Shown one piece after another: positions 54,108-64,000 of a stretch of DNA of 64,000 bases. Under the pieces are notes generated by a model. The model had not been told where the DNA came from. It searched no databases and saw only the letters and a program-made list of their open reading frames with translations. The translations under genes were made by a program, and so were the position numbers. The number at the start of each line of letters is the position of its first letter. Positions within the stretch are counted from its first letter, which is position 1. The DNA is taken from assembly GCA_900073065.1 (NCBI GenBank), contig FJOG01000054.1:206308-270307 (forward strand), read 5' to 3'. The stretch is from Phialocephala subalpina. Its lineage: Eukaryota > Ascomycota > Leotiomycetes > Helotiales > Mollisiaceae.

Positions 54108-54955
54108 TACTTTCAGAACCACAGACAGCTGTGAAGGCGGCTAACTTCATGTTGTCAACTGGTTTACTCGACTAGTTTCGACACTACAAATGACAATTGG
54201 CACGACAGTTGCAGGAAACGGAGGAAGGGTAGATTGACCTTGCGGATAACACATAGCTCCAAGGAGCTGACAGATAAAACCTCATATTACACGAAACAGG
54301 GATGGATGATAGGCACCTCGAAATGGAGTATGGGAGAATTGTCTTTTAGTTTTGTAATTTTGCGACGATCGCGTTGATCTCTTGTGTTTACTGCGTTATT
54401 TTAGTTGAAAACAGTCTGGAGAGGATGCCTTGAAGCCTGAAATGTAAAATTAGACGCCTCTCATAGCAGCCTTAGGCCGCTACACAGAGTAATTAAATAA
54501 AATAAAAATCCAATTTGGGATAGCTTTTGCCGCGATGGATTTCTAGAAGATGATTAGCCGCACGTAGACTGCCGTTGGCAACTACCCCGCTATCTTCCCC
54601 GCATTTGAGCGTTGGATATCGGAATTACATTTACCCCTAGATACTAGCACGTGCCGACCTACAAAGCCGATCTCTTCACAACTACTGTAATTGCGGCTTT
54701 ATATTTTGCCAACACTCAAATGATTACCGCAAAGTCTACCCTTCTCCAGAAACGTACGATTCCTTGCCTTACGCGCAGCCAGGTCCTTCAACACACCGTT
54801 TGGAGCCTAATATTTCTGGTGCGGACACTTCATACGTGAAATATATAGGGACGGGAACGTCCACTTCTCCCGACGTACTGGAACCCAGATATCATCACTC
54901 TCTGTTCTCACAATTCTTTGAGTTCAACCCCACTCTTCAGAAAGATAACATTATT
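54108..54955. other. Unassigned DNA, upstream region of the dioxygenase
   Basis: No gene recognised. The last 250 bp presumably form the dioxygenase promoter and leader. Confidence 0.35.
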
Positions 54956-55999
54956 ATGGCTACAAACGGCACCAACGGCACCAACGGTGTCAAGAACAAC
55001 AACAGCAAATACGATCCGAACTTCACACAACATGTCATTGATTTGATGAGCCCCGAGACACAACCCAGACACCGAGAAATCCTCAGCTCGTTGATCAGGC
55101 ATTTACACGACTTCTGCCGCGACGTCGAGCTCACGCAAGACGAATGGGTGATCGGTGTCAACTACGTCAATGCGATCGGCCAAGCATACAAGCAGAACCG
55201 AAACGAAGCATGGCGGGTATGCGATGTCCTGGGTGTCGAATCGTGAGTATCACGTGCCAAAACGGAGATCCCCTGATAGCTAACAAAATTTCTATCTAGT
55301 CTCGTCGACGAGATCAACCACAAGATCGCTACCGACAAAGGTATCGAGCCTACGTCATCAACTATTCTCGGCCCCTTCTGGTCCCCCGATACACCATTCC
55401 GAGATCTTGGCGCCAGCGTAGTCTTGAACATGCCAAAAGACGGATCTGGACAACTCACGTTTTTCCATGGTGTCATTACGGACGCCGAAACCGGCAAAGG
55501 TATCTCGAACGCCGTCTTCGACATGTGGCAAGCGAGCACCAACGGCAAGTACGATGTCTTCGACCCCGAGAACCAAACCAAGAACAACCTTCGGGGCAAA
55601 TTCCGTACCGACGAGAATGGCAAATTCTGGTTCTACTGCTTGAAGCCGACAGAATATGCGATTGACACTTCCGGCCCGTCAGGTGATCTGCTCAAGTTGA
55701 TGGGCAGGCACCCCAACCGCCCCGCCCATATACATATGATGGTCACTCACGACGATTACATCGGTGTGACGGCTCAGCTGTACCCGAACGACGACCCGTG
55801 GTTGGAGACAGACACCGTCTGTGCGGTCAAGGACGATCTACTCTTGGATTTCAAGCCCGCTCAGAATGATCCCAAAGGCGCCGTTCTTGATGTCAAGTAC
55901 GATGTTCGTCTGCTCTCAAAGAAGTACAAGCCAGATTCTACTATGTTGATGGGGAATGCAAACGGGGAACGCAAACCAGCGATTTCGACTGAGCACTAA
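54956..55999 (+). CDS. Intradiol ring-cleavage dioxygenase (hydroxyquinol/catechol 1,2-dioxygenase type)
   Basis: Non-haem Fe(III) enzyme opening (hydroxy)catechol rings in aromatic catabolism. Exons 54956-55242 and 55300-55999; the intron (GTGAGT, GCTAAC, CTAG) joins GVES|LVDEINHK; 328 residues. The four iron ligands are in place: Tyr180 (NGKYDVF), Tyr215 (KPTEYAI), His239 and His241 (RPAHIHM). The N-terminal helical domain and TSSTILGPFWSPDTPFRD fit the hydroxyquinol 1,2-dioxygenase group best. The N-terminus carries a (TNG)n tract after MA. The CYP52-like P450 downstream could act in the same type of catabolism, but this is only proximity. Confidence 0.9.
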
Positions 56000-56299
56000 A
56001 CAGTGGCTGGCTGGATATTTCTTTGAGAATTTGCCTCGGATATCGTAGAGTTTTGTTCGTGTATATAGCATAGTAAGCCCTCAACAATGACGGCCAGAAA
56101 CAATAAAGAAACTTGATACCAAATAGGGCCCGAAATCTTAATTCTTCATGTGACGTCATACGATTTGTAGGAATATCAGAATTTTGACATGATCGTCCTT
56201 ATTGTTGATCAACTCCTCAAGTCCCTTCTCTACTACATCTTCCAGCAAAACTCGACTGGTCACGAATTTCTCGATGCTAAGAAATGCTCCTACAGCAAC

Positions 56300-56727
56300 G
56301 TTAGCAGGTGCATTATCAGGTTGACGGAGACTTCAACCTTCGCTGAAAGCCTTGATAGCCTTATTCAACCTATCTACTACTTGCTTCGAAGTGTGAATGT
56401 ACTTCAGTTCCACCTTCCTTTCGGCAACCTTCTCATGAACAAAGTGATGCTTCATGTCGATGTATTTAGTTCGGGCGTGGAATTGAGGATTCTTCGCAAG
56501 CGCGAAAGCGCCCTAATTGTCGCCGTAGATGATGTTAGTACCTAAGCCAGGGTCTGCGGGGCTGATCTGCTTGAGGAAGTCTTGAAGCCAGATCGCCTCC
56601 TTGGTCGCATTGGTTTGCCCGATGTACTTGGCCTCACAAGAGGAGACTACCGTGGGTTGACGTTTTGCGGACCAACTGATGACAGCAAATCCCACATTGA
56701 AGATACCTAAATATGGACCGTCGAGTG
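56300..56727 (-). mobile_element. Ty1/copia RNase H fragment
   Basis: Minus frame DGPYLGIFNVG, ISWSAKRQPTVVSSCEAKYIG, TKEAIWLQDFL, NIIYGDN-stop-GAFALAKNPQFHARTKYIDMKHHFVHEK, the end of a Copia pol polyprotein. The stop at 56513-56515 is TAA where a Gln (CAA) is expected, as in RIP. Immediately preceded on the same strand by a solo LTR. Confidence 0.7.
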
Positions 56728-56834
56728 TGTTGGAAGGTATAATAGAGCATGATTGTGTATCGTCTAAGGAAGGGAGCGGAGCTCCCTTATATATGCAACC
56801 TGCACAAAGCAAAAGGCTGAACCTCATTCCAACA
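56728..56834 (-). mobile_element. Solo LTR, family A, internally deleted
   Basis: 107 bp with TGTTGGAA and TTCCAACA ends but lacking ~55 bp of the middle present in the 60427 copy. No matching flanks (GAGTG/GCATT). It lies against the Copia RNase H fragment. Confidence 0.7.
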
Positions 56835-57034
56835 GCATTGTTGAAATTCAATGATTTAACGATACAAAGCTAATCTGTATGCAGGCTTTGGCGTGAGGAT
56901 TCTCGATGGTCATGGGCACGACGAGCAGTGCGAGCGGCGAACACGGCTAGGACTGTCATAGCCATAGCAAAGCTAAGTTACTTTGTACTATTTTTGAAGG
57001 CAGATCTTCAGCCGGCAAAGATCAGTCGATGATG

Positions 57035-58734
57035 CTATCGAAAATGGTTGTTTGCGCTGTAAAGCTTTATGTTTACGCCCCCGGCTACTTTATCTACCAA
57101 TTTCCAATCACAGGGCAGTCGTCCTTTCGGCAAGGCTGATCCATCGATTGAGTCGAACTTTTGCAGGAGCCTGACTGTGACATAGGCAATCTCAGCAAGG
57201 GCGAATTGTTGTCCGATACATATTCGAGGCCCAGCGTTGAATGGGAGGTAGTTGAATCCAAATTTGCGCCCCTCCCATCGTTCTGGATTGAAGCGGTCAG
57301 CATCAGGGCCCCAAAGTTCTGGGTCTGAGTGCATTGTCCAAAGCTACACGGAAGAGAAGTCAGCACTAAGGAGAAGCCAGAGGCACAATAGTGATAACAA
57401 GACGCAAAGACGTACCTCCCAAGCAATAAGATGACCTTTAGGTATAAATACTGGTGAAGTCCCATCGGAGCCGCCACCTACGGGCAGTGTTGTGTCTCTA
57501 ACGGCCTCACGGAAGTTGACCGGAACCGAAGGGTAGACTCGAAGAACTTCGTTCAAGCACCATTGAAGGTATGAACAGTTCTTGAGCCCGCTGAGCGTAA
57601 TCTGCTTCGGTCGATCGAAGGATCCAAAGTCATCTATGATGATGTTGCGAAGTTTCTTGAAAATATGAGGATATTGTGCCAATGAGGCCAAAAGGAAGCC
57701 AAGAGTTCCCGAGATGGTGTCGCTGCCTGCCAGAAGGATGTTCAACAGCTGGGAGCGGAGCTCCTGCGGATCCTTCACGTCAGCGACAATAGCATCCAGA
57801 ACGACGTACTTTCCCGTCCCTGGCTTTTTATCCGAGCCACTGTCCCTCAAATGGCGCTGAACATACGTATCGACGAAGTTATGAACAGCTTTACACTGTT
57901 CCTTGAATTTGCGATCGTGCGTTAGCCAGAACAGGTCGCCGTATATCAAAGATTTCGCCGTTGTCTTCTCTGCTCCGAAGAAGGCCTCTACGAACTGCAT
58001 CATCTCCTTCTTAGAGAACAAAGTACTCGTATCTGTACTATCATCTCTCTGGCTGTGTACGCTTTCGCCAAAGAGAAACTCTGTGGCAGTATCCATTGTA
58101 AAACACTCCAATAGCGGTTGCATATCGAAAGTCGAGGTCCAGTTACCAGGCTCCACGGCACCTGGGAGGGCATCAAAGAGATCTTTGACATGTGTTTCGA
58201 AGAGCCCCAGATCAGCTATCTGTTCACGCATGAATTGCGGTCTTAGAAGAGCTCGAGAGTGTTCCCATTTAAGTCCGTTCGCTGAGAACTGTTGGAATTA
58301 GTTCTGCGTATGTTTTAAGTCGCAAAACGTACAATACCGAGACCCAGAAGCGCCTCGAACGCTCCCACTCTGGCCGATGGCTGCTGAAAATCTTGAAACT
58401 GGGTCGCTAGCACAGCCTGCAGATTCTTCGGGTCGAAGGTGTAGAACCACGTGTCTCCCGGTGGATATTTTATTCGAAATGTTTTGCAGTCTCGTCCTAT
58501 CTTTGCGCTCATTTCTTTCTTGCGATCCGAGAAGGCATAAGATAAGCGGTTTGTCTTCATTCCATTCATCTCAATCTTGAAATTCTGCACGCCAAATACA
58601 TCCCAAGGTCGAAAGAGTGGTGCTGGTTGGCAACCGAAAGATTTCGCCTTCGCTGCCTGTCTTACATGTGCAACTACATAGTAGATTGTGAAAATTGTTG
58701 CCACAGCCGTCGGCAAGAATAGTAGTAAGCCCAT
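57035..58734 (-). CDS. Cytochrome P450, CYP52-like
   Basis: Three exons: 58333-58734, 57416-58288, 57035-57343; introns of 44 nt (GTACGT...CAACAG) and 72 nt (GTACGT...GTGTAG) give 527 residues, all in phase. N-terminal membrane anchor (MGLLLFLPTAVATIFTIYYV). P450 motifs: helix C WEHSRALLRPQF, I-helix AGSDTISGT, K-helix ExxR in LNEVLRVYPSVP, meander FNPERWEG, haem loop FNAGPRICIG. The set resembles CYP52/alkane or fatty-acid omega-hydroxylases of the ER; exact substrate unknown. ATG 58734 chosen because the upstream extension has no ATG. Confidence 0.88.
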
Positions 58735-59679
58735 GTTGAAGAATGACCTAGGTGGGACTGTCGATGTTCTCAGCAGGGCGACTTGCACATATAATGTCGA
58801 TTCTGACACGCTAGACCGGCAGTCAACTTTAGCCGCCAAGGTCGTGCTTATCTCAGCTGATGCTGCCTAAGGCGGGAGTTACATCTGGTTCGAAGGATTC
58901 GCCCTCAAATGGGGCAAAACCGACCGTGTTGGTCTCCCAAGATCTCCCCATACATGATATCCATTAGCTTGAGGCCAATGAGCTGGCTTCTACTAGCCCA
59001 TTGCGTCAATAAATTGATGTGGCTACTCCAGATGCAAATCGCAGTCTTGTGTGCCTTTCAAGCAATTGGAGGCCTGAAACAGCCCCTGGTACGCGGTACG
59101 GTGAGCGGTATACTTTCTAAGTGCCCCAAATCTGAGGTTGCTCTTACAGCAGACCCTTAGTATTCACCACGCCTTGGCCTTCAGAGGATGGAGGGCCGGC
59201 AGAGTATTTCTCTTCGTCATTCTTCTTCAGAGTGCGAGGGCACGGGCGATAATCATGCATCGATCTCTTGCAAGTGCGAGGCTGCAGGTCGATGGCAGGC
59301 TCTCGGCAAAGGAGGTTCATGGCTCTTCCACTAGTCGGCCCGACTATTAGCCCGCCAAGCAAGCCGCTTGACGGACCTTGACGAGGCATCGAATGGCAGC
59401 GACGGCCTTGGCCAGGCATTATTGACGAAGATGAGCAGCAGCACAACGGCGAGACGATGGCAACAGCGATCGCAAAGCATCGGTCACGAGTACGAGTGCA
59501 ATGGCGACACGACGATAGCTGGAACAGCGATCACGACAAGTCCAAACGACCATTGCAAGGCAAGCATAACGACCTTTGCGCCGAAATGACATTACAGTAA
59601 ATAATTAACCCTGAAGCACAGAGCATGCGCGAGCTTGCCTCAGTTATCCGCAACCTGCCTTTCGCTCATGATGGCCACC
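58735..59679. other. No recognisable gene
   Basis: Upstream region of the P450, then GC-richer DNA (59360-59580) with many ACGATGGCAACAGCG-like words but no clear tandem period. Confidence 0.35.
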
Positions 59680-60130
59680 GGGGCCTGCGCATCTGCTGAT
59701 GCGACGATATCGTATACAACCTGTCTTTCGCTCATTCGTGGCACTGGTGCACTTCGCTGTGAAGGACGTGCCTCCTGAGCGTCGTTCACCCGCGGCACCT
59801 TTGCCTCTGGCTCCTGCGCATCTCCAGCACTTTTACGCTTCCGACCGCGATTCCCCTTTCCCGCGGCTTTGTCTGTCTCTTGGGCAGCCTTCTTGGCCTC
59901 CTTCGCAGCATCCTTCTCGGCACGCTCCTCGAGCCTTCACGAGGTCCTCATAGGACATCACTCTCACCGTCCTTAATATATCCGACTTGGTCGGTCGGTG
60001 GACTTTGGCTTCGTTGTTTATCTGAGCCAAGAATCGATTATGTTCCTGGAGGGTAACGCGTTCGGATAAGGACAGTTGGGTCGCATTAGTGAGCTTCTAT
60101 ACGTGCTTCTCTAGGCGTACCATCAGCAGA
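59680..60130 (-). mobile_element. DDE (Fot1/pogo-type) transposase C-terminal relic
   Basis: The minus frame reads LEKHV-stop-KLTNATQLSLSERVTLQEHNRFLAQINNEAK and SYEDLVKAR, then an Ala/Lys/Glu-rich tail. This is the tail that follows the DDE domain in many fungal pogo/Fot1 transposases. A TAG interrupts it near 60095 and the tail shifts frame. The catalytic domain is gone. Confidence 0.55.
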
Positions 60131-60426
60131 TTCAGGGACAGTAGGCGGAGAATCTCTTCTCATTATTCATTACTCGGCTGGTAATCAGCTTCGTTGTTTG
60201 TGTTGCATTATTGATGTGGGAGCCCGTCAGATTATCGCATAGATGTAGTCTCTGCGGCAACCTTGTCGCCTATGTAGCTTATCACGTGGGTCGAGCACTA
60301 GCCACATATCCAGGATGTTTACATTGTGGCTCAAATAATAGAAAAGAGCGAGAGATTAAAAGCTTTTCTTCTATAAACACGAAAACAACTCACTACTGGC
60401 AGAAGCTGATTCATTATTCTTTCCTC

Positions 60427-60590
60427 TGTTGGAATGAGGTTTAGCCTCATCTCCCAAGGTTGGGATCATGTGGCCTTAGGCGATGCATGTGCTTCCCTAG
60501 CCTCCTGCTTTATGCAGGCTATATATAAGGGAGCCCCGCTCCCTTCCTTAGACAGTACACACAATGCATGCTCTATTATACCTTCCAACA
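60427..60590 (+). mobile_element. Solo LTR, family A, complete
   Basis: 164 bp with TGTTGGAA/TTCCAACA ends, a TATATATAAGGG box and the GGAGCCCCGCTCCC palindrome. Flanks TCCTC and CTCAC do not match. It ends 64 bp before the HAD start codon. Confidence 0.85.
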
Positions 60591-60654
60591 CTCACTTTTC
60601 TCAATTGATATAAGGTCGATATATTCCGATCAGAACTCAATAAGAAAAATTAGT

Positions 60655-61602
60655 ATGACAACCATACCCCAACTGCGTGTCCTTTTCTTCGACGTCTTTG
60701 GGACGTGTGTAGCCCAGAGGACGCCAGTAGCGGACGAGCTATGGAGAGCGGCTCGAGAGGCGTTGGAGTCGGATGTGTCGTCGATTAGTAGTGAAGTCCG
60801 AACTAAGGCGACGAAGATGGTATGCCCCAGTTAGTTGAGTACTCCCATAAAATATGAATTAATTTCTTTTGCAGTCATACGAGCAGTGGTTCGAGTTCGG
60901 AGGGGTCAGTAGCTAACGAAATAACATTATCGCAAATCTAAGTGCTAACAGGAGCAGGAATGGAACAAAGAGGGGGACAAATTCGTTCGCGGTAGTATCG
61001 CAAAACACAACACCGTAGACTGGAGAGCAGTCGACAAGCATCGTCTTGAATTACTGCCTAAACTCCTCGCACACCGCGGCCTGATCATTCCACGCGAAGA
61101 CGCCAGCACCTCAGAGCTCCAAGTCGGAGAGGGTTCGCTCTGGAACGAGTCGCAACTCAAACATCTCGGCCTCGTCTGGCACCGTCTACCCCCCTGGCCC
61201 GACACCTGCCGTGGCTTGGACTTGCTTAACAGGCAATTCTCTACCGTAACCCTTAGCAACTCCTACAACGACTTACTAGAACACTTGGTAGCGCATAGCA
61301 GCATCCCCTTTACGCGTATTTACTCTGCCGACATGTTCCAATCCTTCAAGCCGAACCCCAACGTATATCTCGGAGCGGCAGAGAAGATGGGCGTAAAGCC
61401 CGAGGAGTGTGGGCTTGTGGCCGCGCATCTAAGTGATTTGAAAGGTGCGAAGGCGTGCGGATTCTATACAATATATGTTGACAGACCATTGGAGGAAAAA
61501 AATCCTGAGTTGCGAGAGGGAAATATTCCGGATATGTGGATTAAAGAGGATGAGGATGGGTTTGTTACTCTCGCTGAGCGTTTAGGAATACAAGTTGATT
61601 AA
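60655..61602 (+). CDS. HAD-superfamily 2-haloacid dehalogenase-like hydrolase
   Basis: Three exons: 60655-60819, 60875-60904, 60958-61602; introns of 55 and 53 nt (GTATGC...TGCAG; GTCAGT, GCTAAC, GCAG) give 279 residues. Motif I is FFDVFGT with the nucleophile Asp13; then SYEQW, the WRAVDKHRLELLPKLLA cap helix, LSNSYNDLLEHL (motif II), YSADMFQSFKPNPNVY (motif III Lys) and AAHLSDLKGAKACGF (motif IV). It matches L-2-haloacid dehalogenase-type enzymes; substrate not known. A complete LTR with its own TATA lies just upstream and could supply the promoter. Confidence 0.88.
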
Positions 61603-62237
61603 ATGATTGTCAACAAACATGTCTATAGCTTCCATATCATTCTTCTACACCTTGCGGTCTTTCATTCCGAAGATCATAAAGTTGATGTTGTGGCTTCTCC
61701 GGTGAATAGACCGGACGGCAGGAGCTTGATAGCCCTCTTCGGCCGGGAGCAAGTGCACACTCAGTTCCATCGGCGTATTGACGGTTGAGCAAGCGGTCAT
61801 ATCGTTGTCTTCGAGGACCTTTCGAAGGCAGGCTGTCTGCGAGAGGTAAGAGTGCGGCGGGGGCGGTCCTGAATGACCTTCGTACCCAGGTAGAAGTGGC
61901 ATAGACCTAGGTCGGACATATGGGCGTCGATGGCAGACTCTGTACAGAATTAGAGCCAGGGGATCTGAAGAATCGGAGACTTGTCGAAGATGCGGGTGAT
62001 TGGGAGGAACGGTTGGGCGGTCGCTATCAGGATCTGATTCATCCTCAACAGACGGTACCGGAGTTTTCTCTCGAAGGTGGGGATGCCGCAAGTATTGCCA
62101 TTCTCTTTCGAATTCATCTTTCGAATTCATCTTCTGTGCCGGAAGGGTGTGATATTCCTGGCCGGAGTCTTCCTCGATTGGATCCGGAGCACTTAATAGT
62201 TGATTGAATGGGGGAGAACTCGAAGAGGCAGCGTAAG
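61603..62237 (-). mobile_element. Copia reverse-transcriptase fragment and adjoining frame
   Basis: At 61660-61850 the minus frame reads LSQTACLRKVLEDNDMTACS, NTPMEL, HLLPAEEGYQAPA, then NFMIFG, the linker after the Copia reverse transcriptase. Upstream in the same frame (61900-62210) an acidic, Pro-rich segment (FEREWQYLRHPHLREKTPVP) is not recognisable and may be gag or an unrelated gene. Confidence 0.5.
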
Positions 62238-62660
62238 AGTGATCTCGGTGTAGCGAAAATCACGGTGTGCTGAATGCGTTTTGCAGGCGCTGGTATTTAA
62301 GTAATAATTATCCAAATGATTGGTCCCAAAACCTGGCTAGATGAAGAATTACTTGAAATTTCATTTGGAGAAGTTTGGCGCCAATCCTATTAGTAGTTAT
62401 TTACTGGAGTTTAATTAAAATTCTCTATATAAAATTTTGTTCGGAGAAACTTGAGCACCCGGTTATTAGGAGATTGCTTTAATCAATTTTTTTTTTAGAA
62501 AAAAGCAAAAGTAATGAGAACCCTATGATCTATATATCTCTCAAATGAGATGCAAAATTACTTGTGTTGTGGAGTTATGTATTAGAAGTCGATTTGTGTG
62601 TAAAATCGTGAATTTTGGGGTGTTTCGGCATACCGTGATTTTCGCTACACCGGGATCACT
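62238..62660. mobile_element. MITE-like element with 37-bp terminal inverted repeats
   Basis: 423 bp. The left end (62238-62274, AGTGATCTCGGTGTAGCG...) and the right end (62624-62660, read inverted AGTGATCCCGGTGTAGCG...) match over 37 bp with about three differences. The interior is A+T-rich with no long frame. No clear target duplication is visible. It fits a non-autonomous DNA transposon; superfamily undetermined. Confidence 0.7.
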
Positions 62661-62976
62661 GATTATCGGAGCTGACATCATCTTCAAAGTCCGAATTGAG
62701 CTCAGAAGTGTCTTCGTTTGACAGCTCGGTTTGGTAGGGGATCTCTGGCCGGAGGACCGTCTGGCCAGAAAGCATCGCTATCGAGGCCAACCGGAGAATC
62801 TAAGCGTTGAGAGGCAGAACGGGGCACTACCTGCGGGCGATGAGATGGCCCAGCAGCTGCCGACCGAGAGCCTTGAGACAAATGAAAGTCGCTGATTCTG
62901 AGCTGTTGGGCGGGCGATTGGTGCCTTCGGAGGAGCAGGAGATTGCTGTGGGGCAATGTGGTCCTCAGCACGAGGC
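62661..62976. other. Unassigned DNA
   Basis: A short minus frame with no recognisable domain; possibly the other half of the unknown frame interrupted by the MITE-like element. Confidence 0.35.
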
Positions 62977-63034
62977 CTAATGCCGCGTGATCCCAGCCTT
63001 GGGAGATAAGGCTGAACCTTATTCTAATAATTGA
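62977..63034 (-). mobile_element. Family A LTR fragment with G-to-A type changes
   Basis: Matches the first ~58 bp of the LTR on the minus strand, but TGTTGGAATGAGG has become TATTAGAATAAGG and CTCATC is CTTATC. These are transitions of the RIP kind. Confidence 0.6.
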
Positions 63035-63201
63035 CGAGTCGTTTGAGCCATGTCTATAACATATAGAGGGCTAAGGTCTCGTGAGGGGAAAGCCGTAAGA
63101 ACGCAAAAGTACTTTCCGAGAGATCTGTGAACATTCAAGTAGCAATAAGAGAGGAAAAGCTGTTAAAAAGAGCTAGGAGGTAAGGTTTTTTATAGTGGTT
63201 T

Positions 63202-63301
63202 TATCAAAATAAGGCTCTCTCCACTCCTTTTGTATATAAGGGGGCTCTGCCCCTCTCTCATATCATCAATTTCAATGTATGCTCATTCATACCTTACAAC
63301 A
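63202..63301 (+). mobile_element. Solo LTR, family B, second copy
   Basis: Matches 28826-28932 through AATAAGGCTCTCTCC, GTATATAAGGGGGCTC and GCTCATTCATACCTTACAACA. The first bases are degraded and no target duplication is seen. Confidence 0.65.
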
Positions 63302-63630
63302 GCCTATTATCAACACCAATATGATAAGAGTAGCCAAGGGCACGTGATGTTTTAGCACTGTCTTGGGTGTGTATAATTTGCGATATCTAAGCATGCAAGA
63401 GAACTATTTTCAGGGCCAATACATGGTTTTATATAATCGTTGGTGTAAGGAAACTTAGTAAGTGTTTCCAGTACTCACGGTATCAACGGCCTTTATCCAA
63501 TGAGCGAGACACGTGGCTCACCGCCACCCCCACACAAAAGCAAACACGTCCCCCATTCTCACCCCAGGTTTGTTATATAACCCCAGATTCCCCGCTCCAT
63601 CCTTCCTTTTATATCATCAAGACGTCAATA
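63302..63630 (+). promoter_or_regulatory. Upstream region of the terminal gene
   Basis: Contains TATATAA near 63573 and a pyrimidine-rich run before the ATG at 63631; a plausible core promoter. CACGTG lies near 63341. Confidence 0.35.
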
Positions 63631-64000
63631 ATGAGCACGCGCAGCAATATCACCATTCGCCCTGCCCGCTTATCTGACTTGATCCATTTAACTCGACTCG
63701 ACTTAGCAGCCAACTCTAACCATCCCCTCATAGCCCTCTCATTCCCTTATCCATTCCTTGCTACGAAACTCTTCCTCGAACGTCTACAGTACTGCTTCGC
63801 TAGACCGGAACGGTATCACTTTCTGATTGCTACTTTGACGTCTTCTACACCTTTGTCTGAATTGGACTCGGTTGTGGGTTTCGGGGCGGAAAAGAATGAT
63901 TCGGGATGTGGAGAAGGGGAGGTGGTCGGATTCCTAATGTGGAATGAAGGGGAAGCTAAAGATGAAGGTTGGGATTGGGAAACGAGACTACCTAAGGGAA
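63631..64000 (+). CDS. Probable GNAT-type acetyltransferase, 3'-partial
   Basis: Frame open from ATG 63631 to the window end, about 123 codons. It begins MSTRSNITIRPARLSDLIHL, the usual start of fungal GNAT proteins (strand 1 then helix 1), and continues with VVGFLMWN, the antiparallel strand of that fold. The acetyl-CoA loop would lie beyond the window. Family assignment is moderate; substrate unknown. Confidence 0.5.
   Translation, partial: MSTRSNITIRPARLSDLIHLTRLDLAANSNHPLIALSFPYPFLATKLFLERLQYCFARPERYHFLIATLTSSTPLSELDSVVGFGAEKNDSGCGEGEVVGFLMWNEGEAKDEGWDWETRLPKG

Overview
The window looks like a piece of a filamentous ascomycete (Pezizomycotina) nuclear genome, perhaps Leotiomycetes (weak guess). 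Introns are short (44-107 nt, one of 487) with clean GT...CTAAC/CTGAC...AG signals. The gene content is typical: HET-domain proteins, fungal NACHT and NB-ARC/TPR proteins, HET-NACHT-WD40, SPE2, a CYS-3-type bZIP and a CYP52-like P450. One almost pure A+T block and several mutated retroelement pieces suggest RIP-like decay. I recognised no RNA genes and no CRISPR.

Region 1 (1-24 kb) is mainly an allorecognition/NLR-like gene graveyard. It holds a NACHT-C2H2 pseudogene cut by the window edge, a tail relic of a WD40 gene, an intact T5orf172/MUG113-type protein (minus), a broken HET gene followed by a possible double-SH3 ORF, and a SUMO-like remnant without its terminal diglycine. A HET-NACHT-WD40 pseudogene follows (minus strand, two nonsense codons, one frameshift). 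Next comes a CCCH zinc-finger gene split by an internal inversion and joined to a 5'-truncated NB-ARC/TPR gene, then a flavin monooxygenase without a start codon, a NACHT fragment and a HET C-terminal fragment. Only the divergent pair HET (21.7-23.7 kb, minus) and TPR (24.2-26.4 kb, plus) looks intact here.

Region 2 (26.4-29.7 kb) is an A+T island followed by gene-poor DNA with a 107-bp solo LTR that keeps a 5-bp target duplication. Region 3 (29.7-38.3 kb) carries an intact MATE transporter, the AdoMet decarboxylase SPE2 with a long leader, and a large HET-NACHT-ankyrin gene whose last ankyrin unit is frameshifted. Three HET paralogues (6.4, 13.5 and 35.2 kb) share the same N-terminus and the same ~200-bp leader with short upstream ORFs.

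Region 4 (38.4-64 kb) is mostly housekeeping and metabolic genes between retroelement debris: CYS-3-like bZIP, pyridoxamine-phosphate oxidase, a serine-rich repeat protein, ubiquitin C-terminal hydrolase, a GRE2-like reductase, ADE1 and DHODH head to head (purine and pyrimidine synthesis), an intradiol dioxygenase and a CYP52-like P450 with a Copia remnant between them, a HAD dehalogenase with a solo LTR 64 bp upstream of its ATG, a MITE-like element with 37-bp inverted repeats, and the start of a possible GNAT acetyltransferase.

The most checkable oddity is a pair of perfect 250-bp tandem duplications, one in PDX3 and one in the UCH gene 3.6 kb apart. The identical unit length, and the missing PDX3 core, suggest an assembly artefact.
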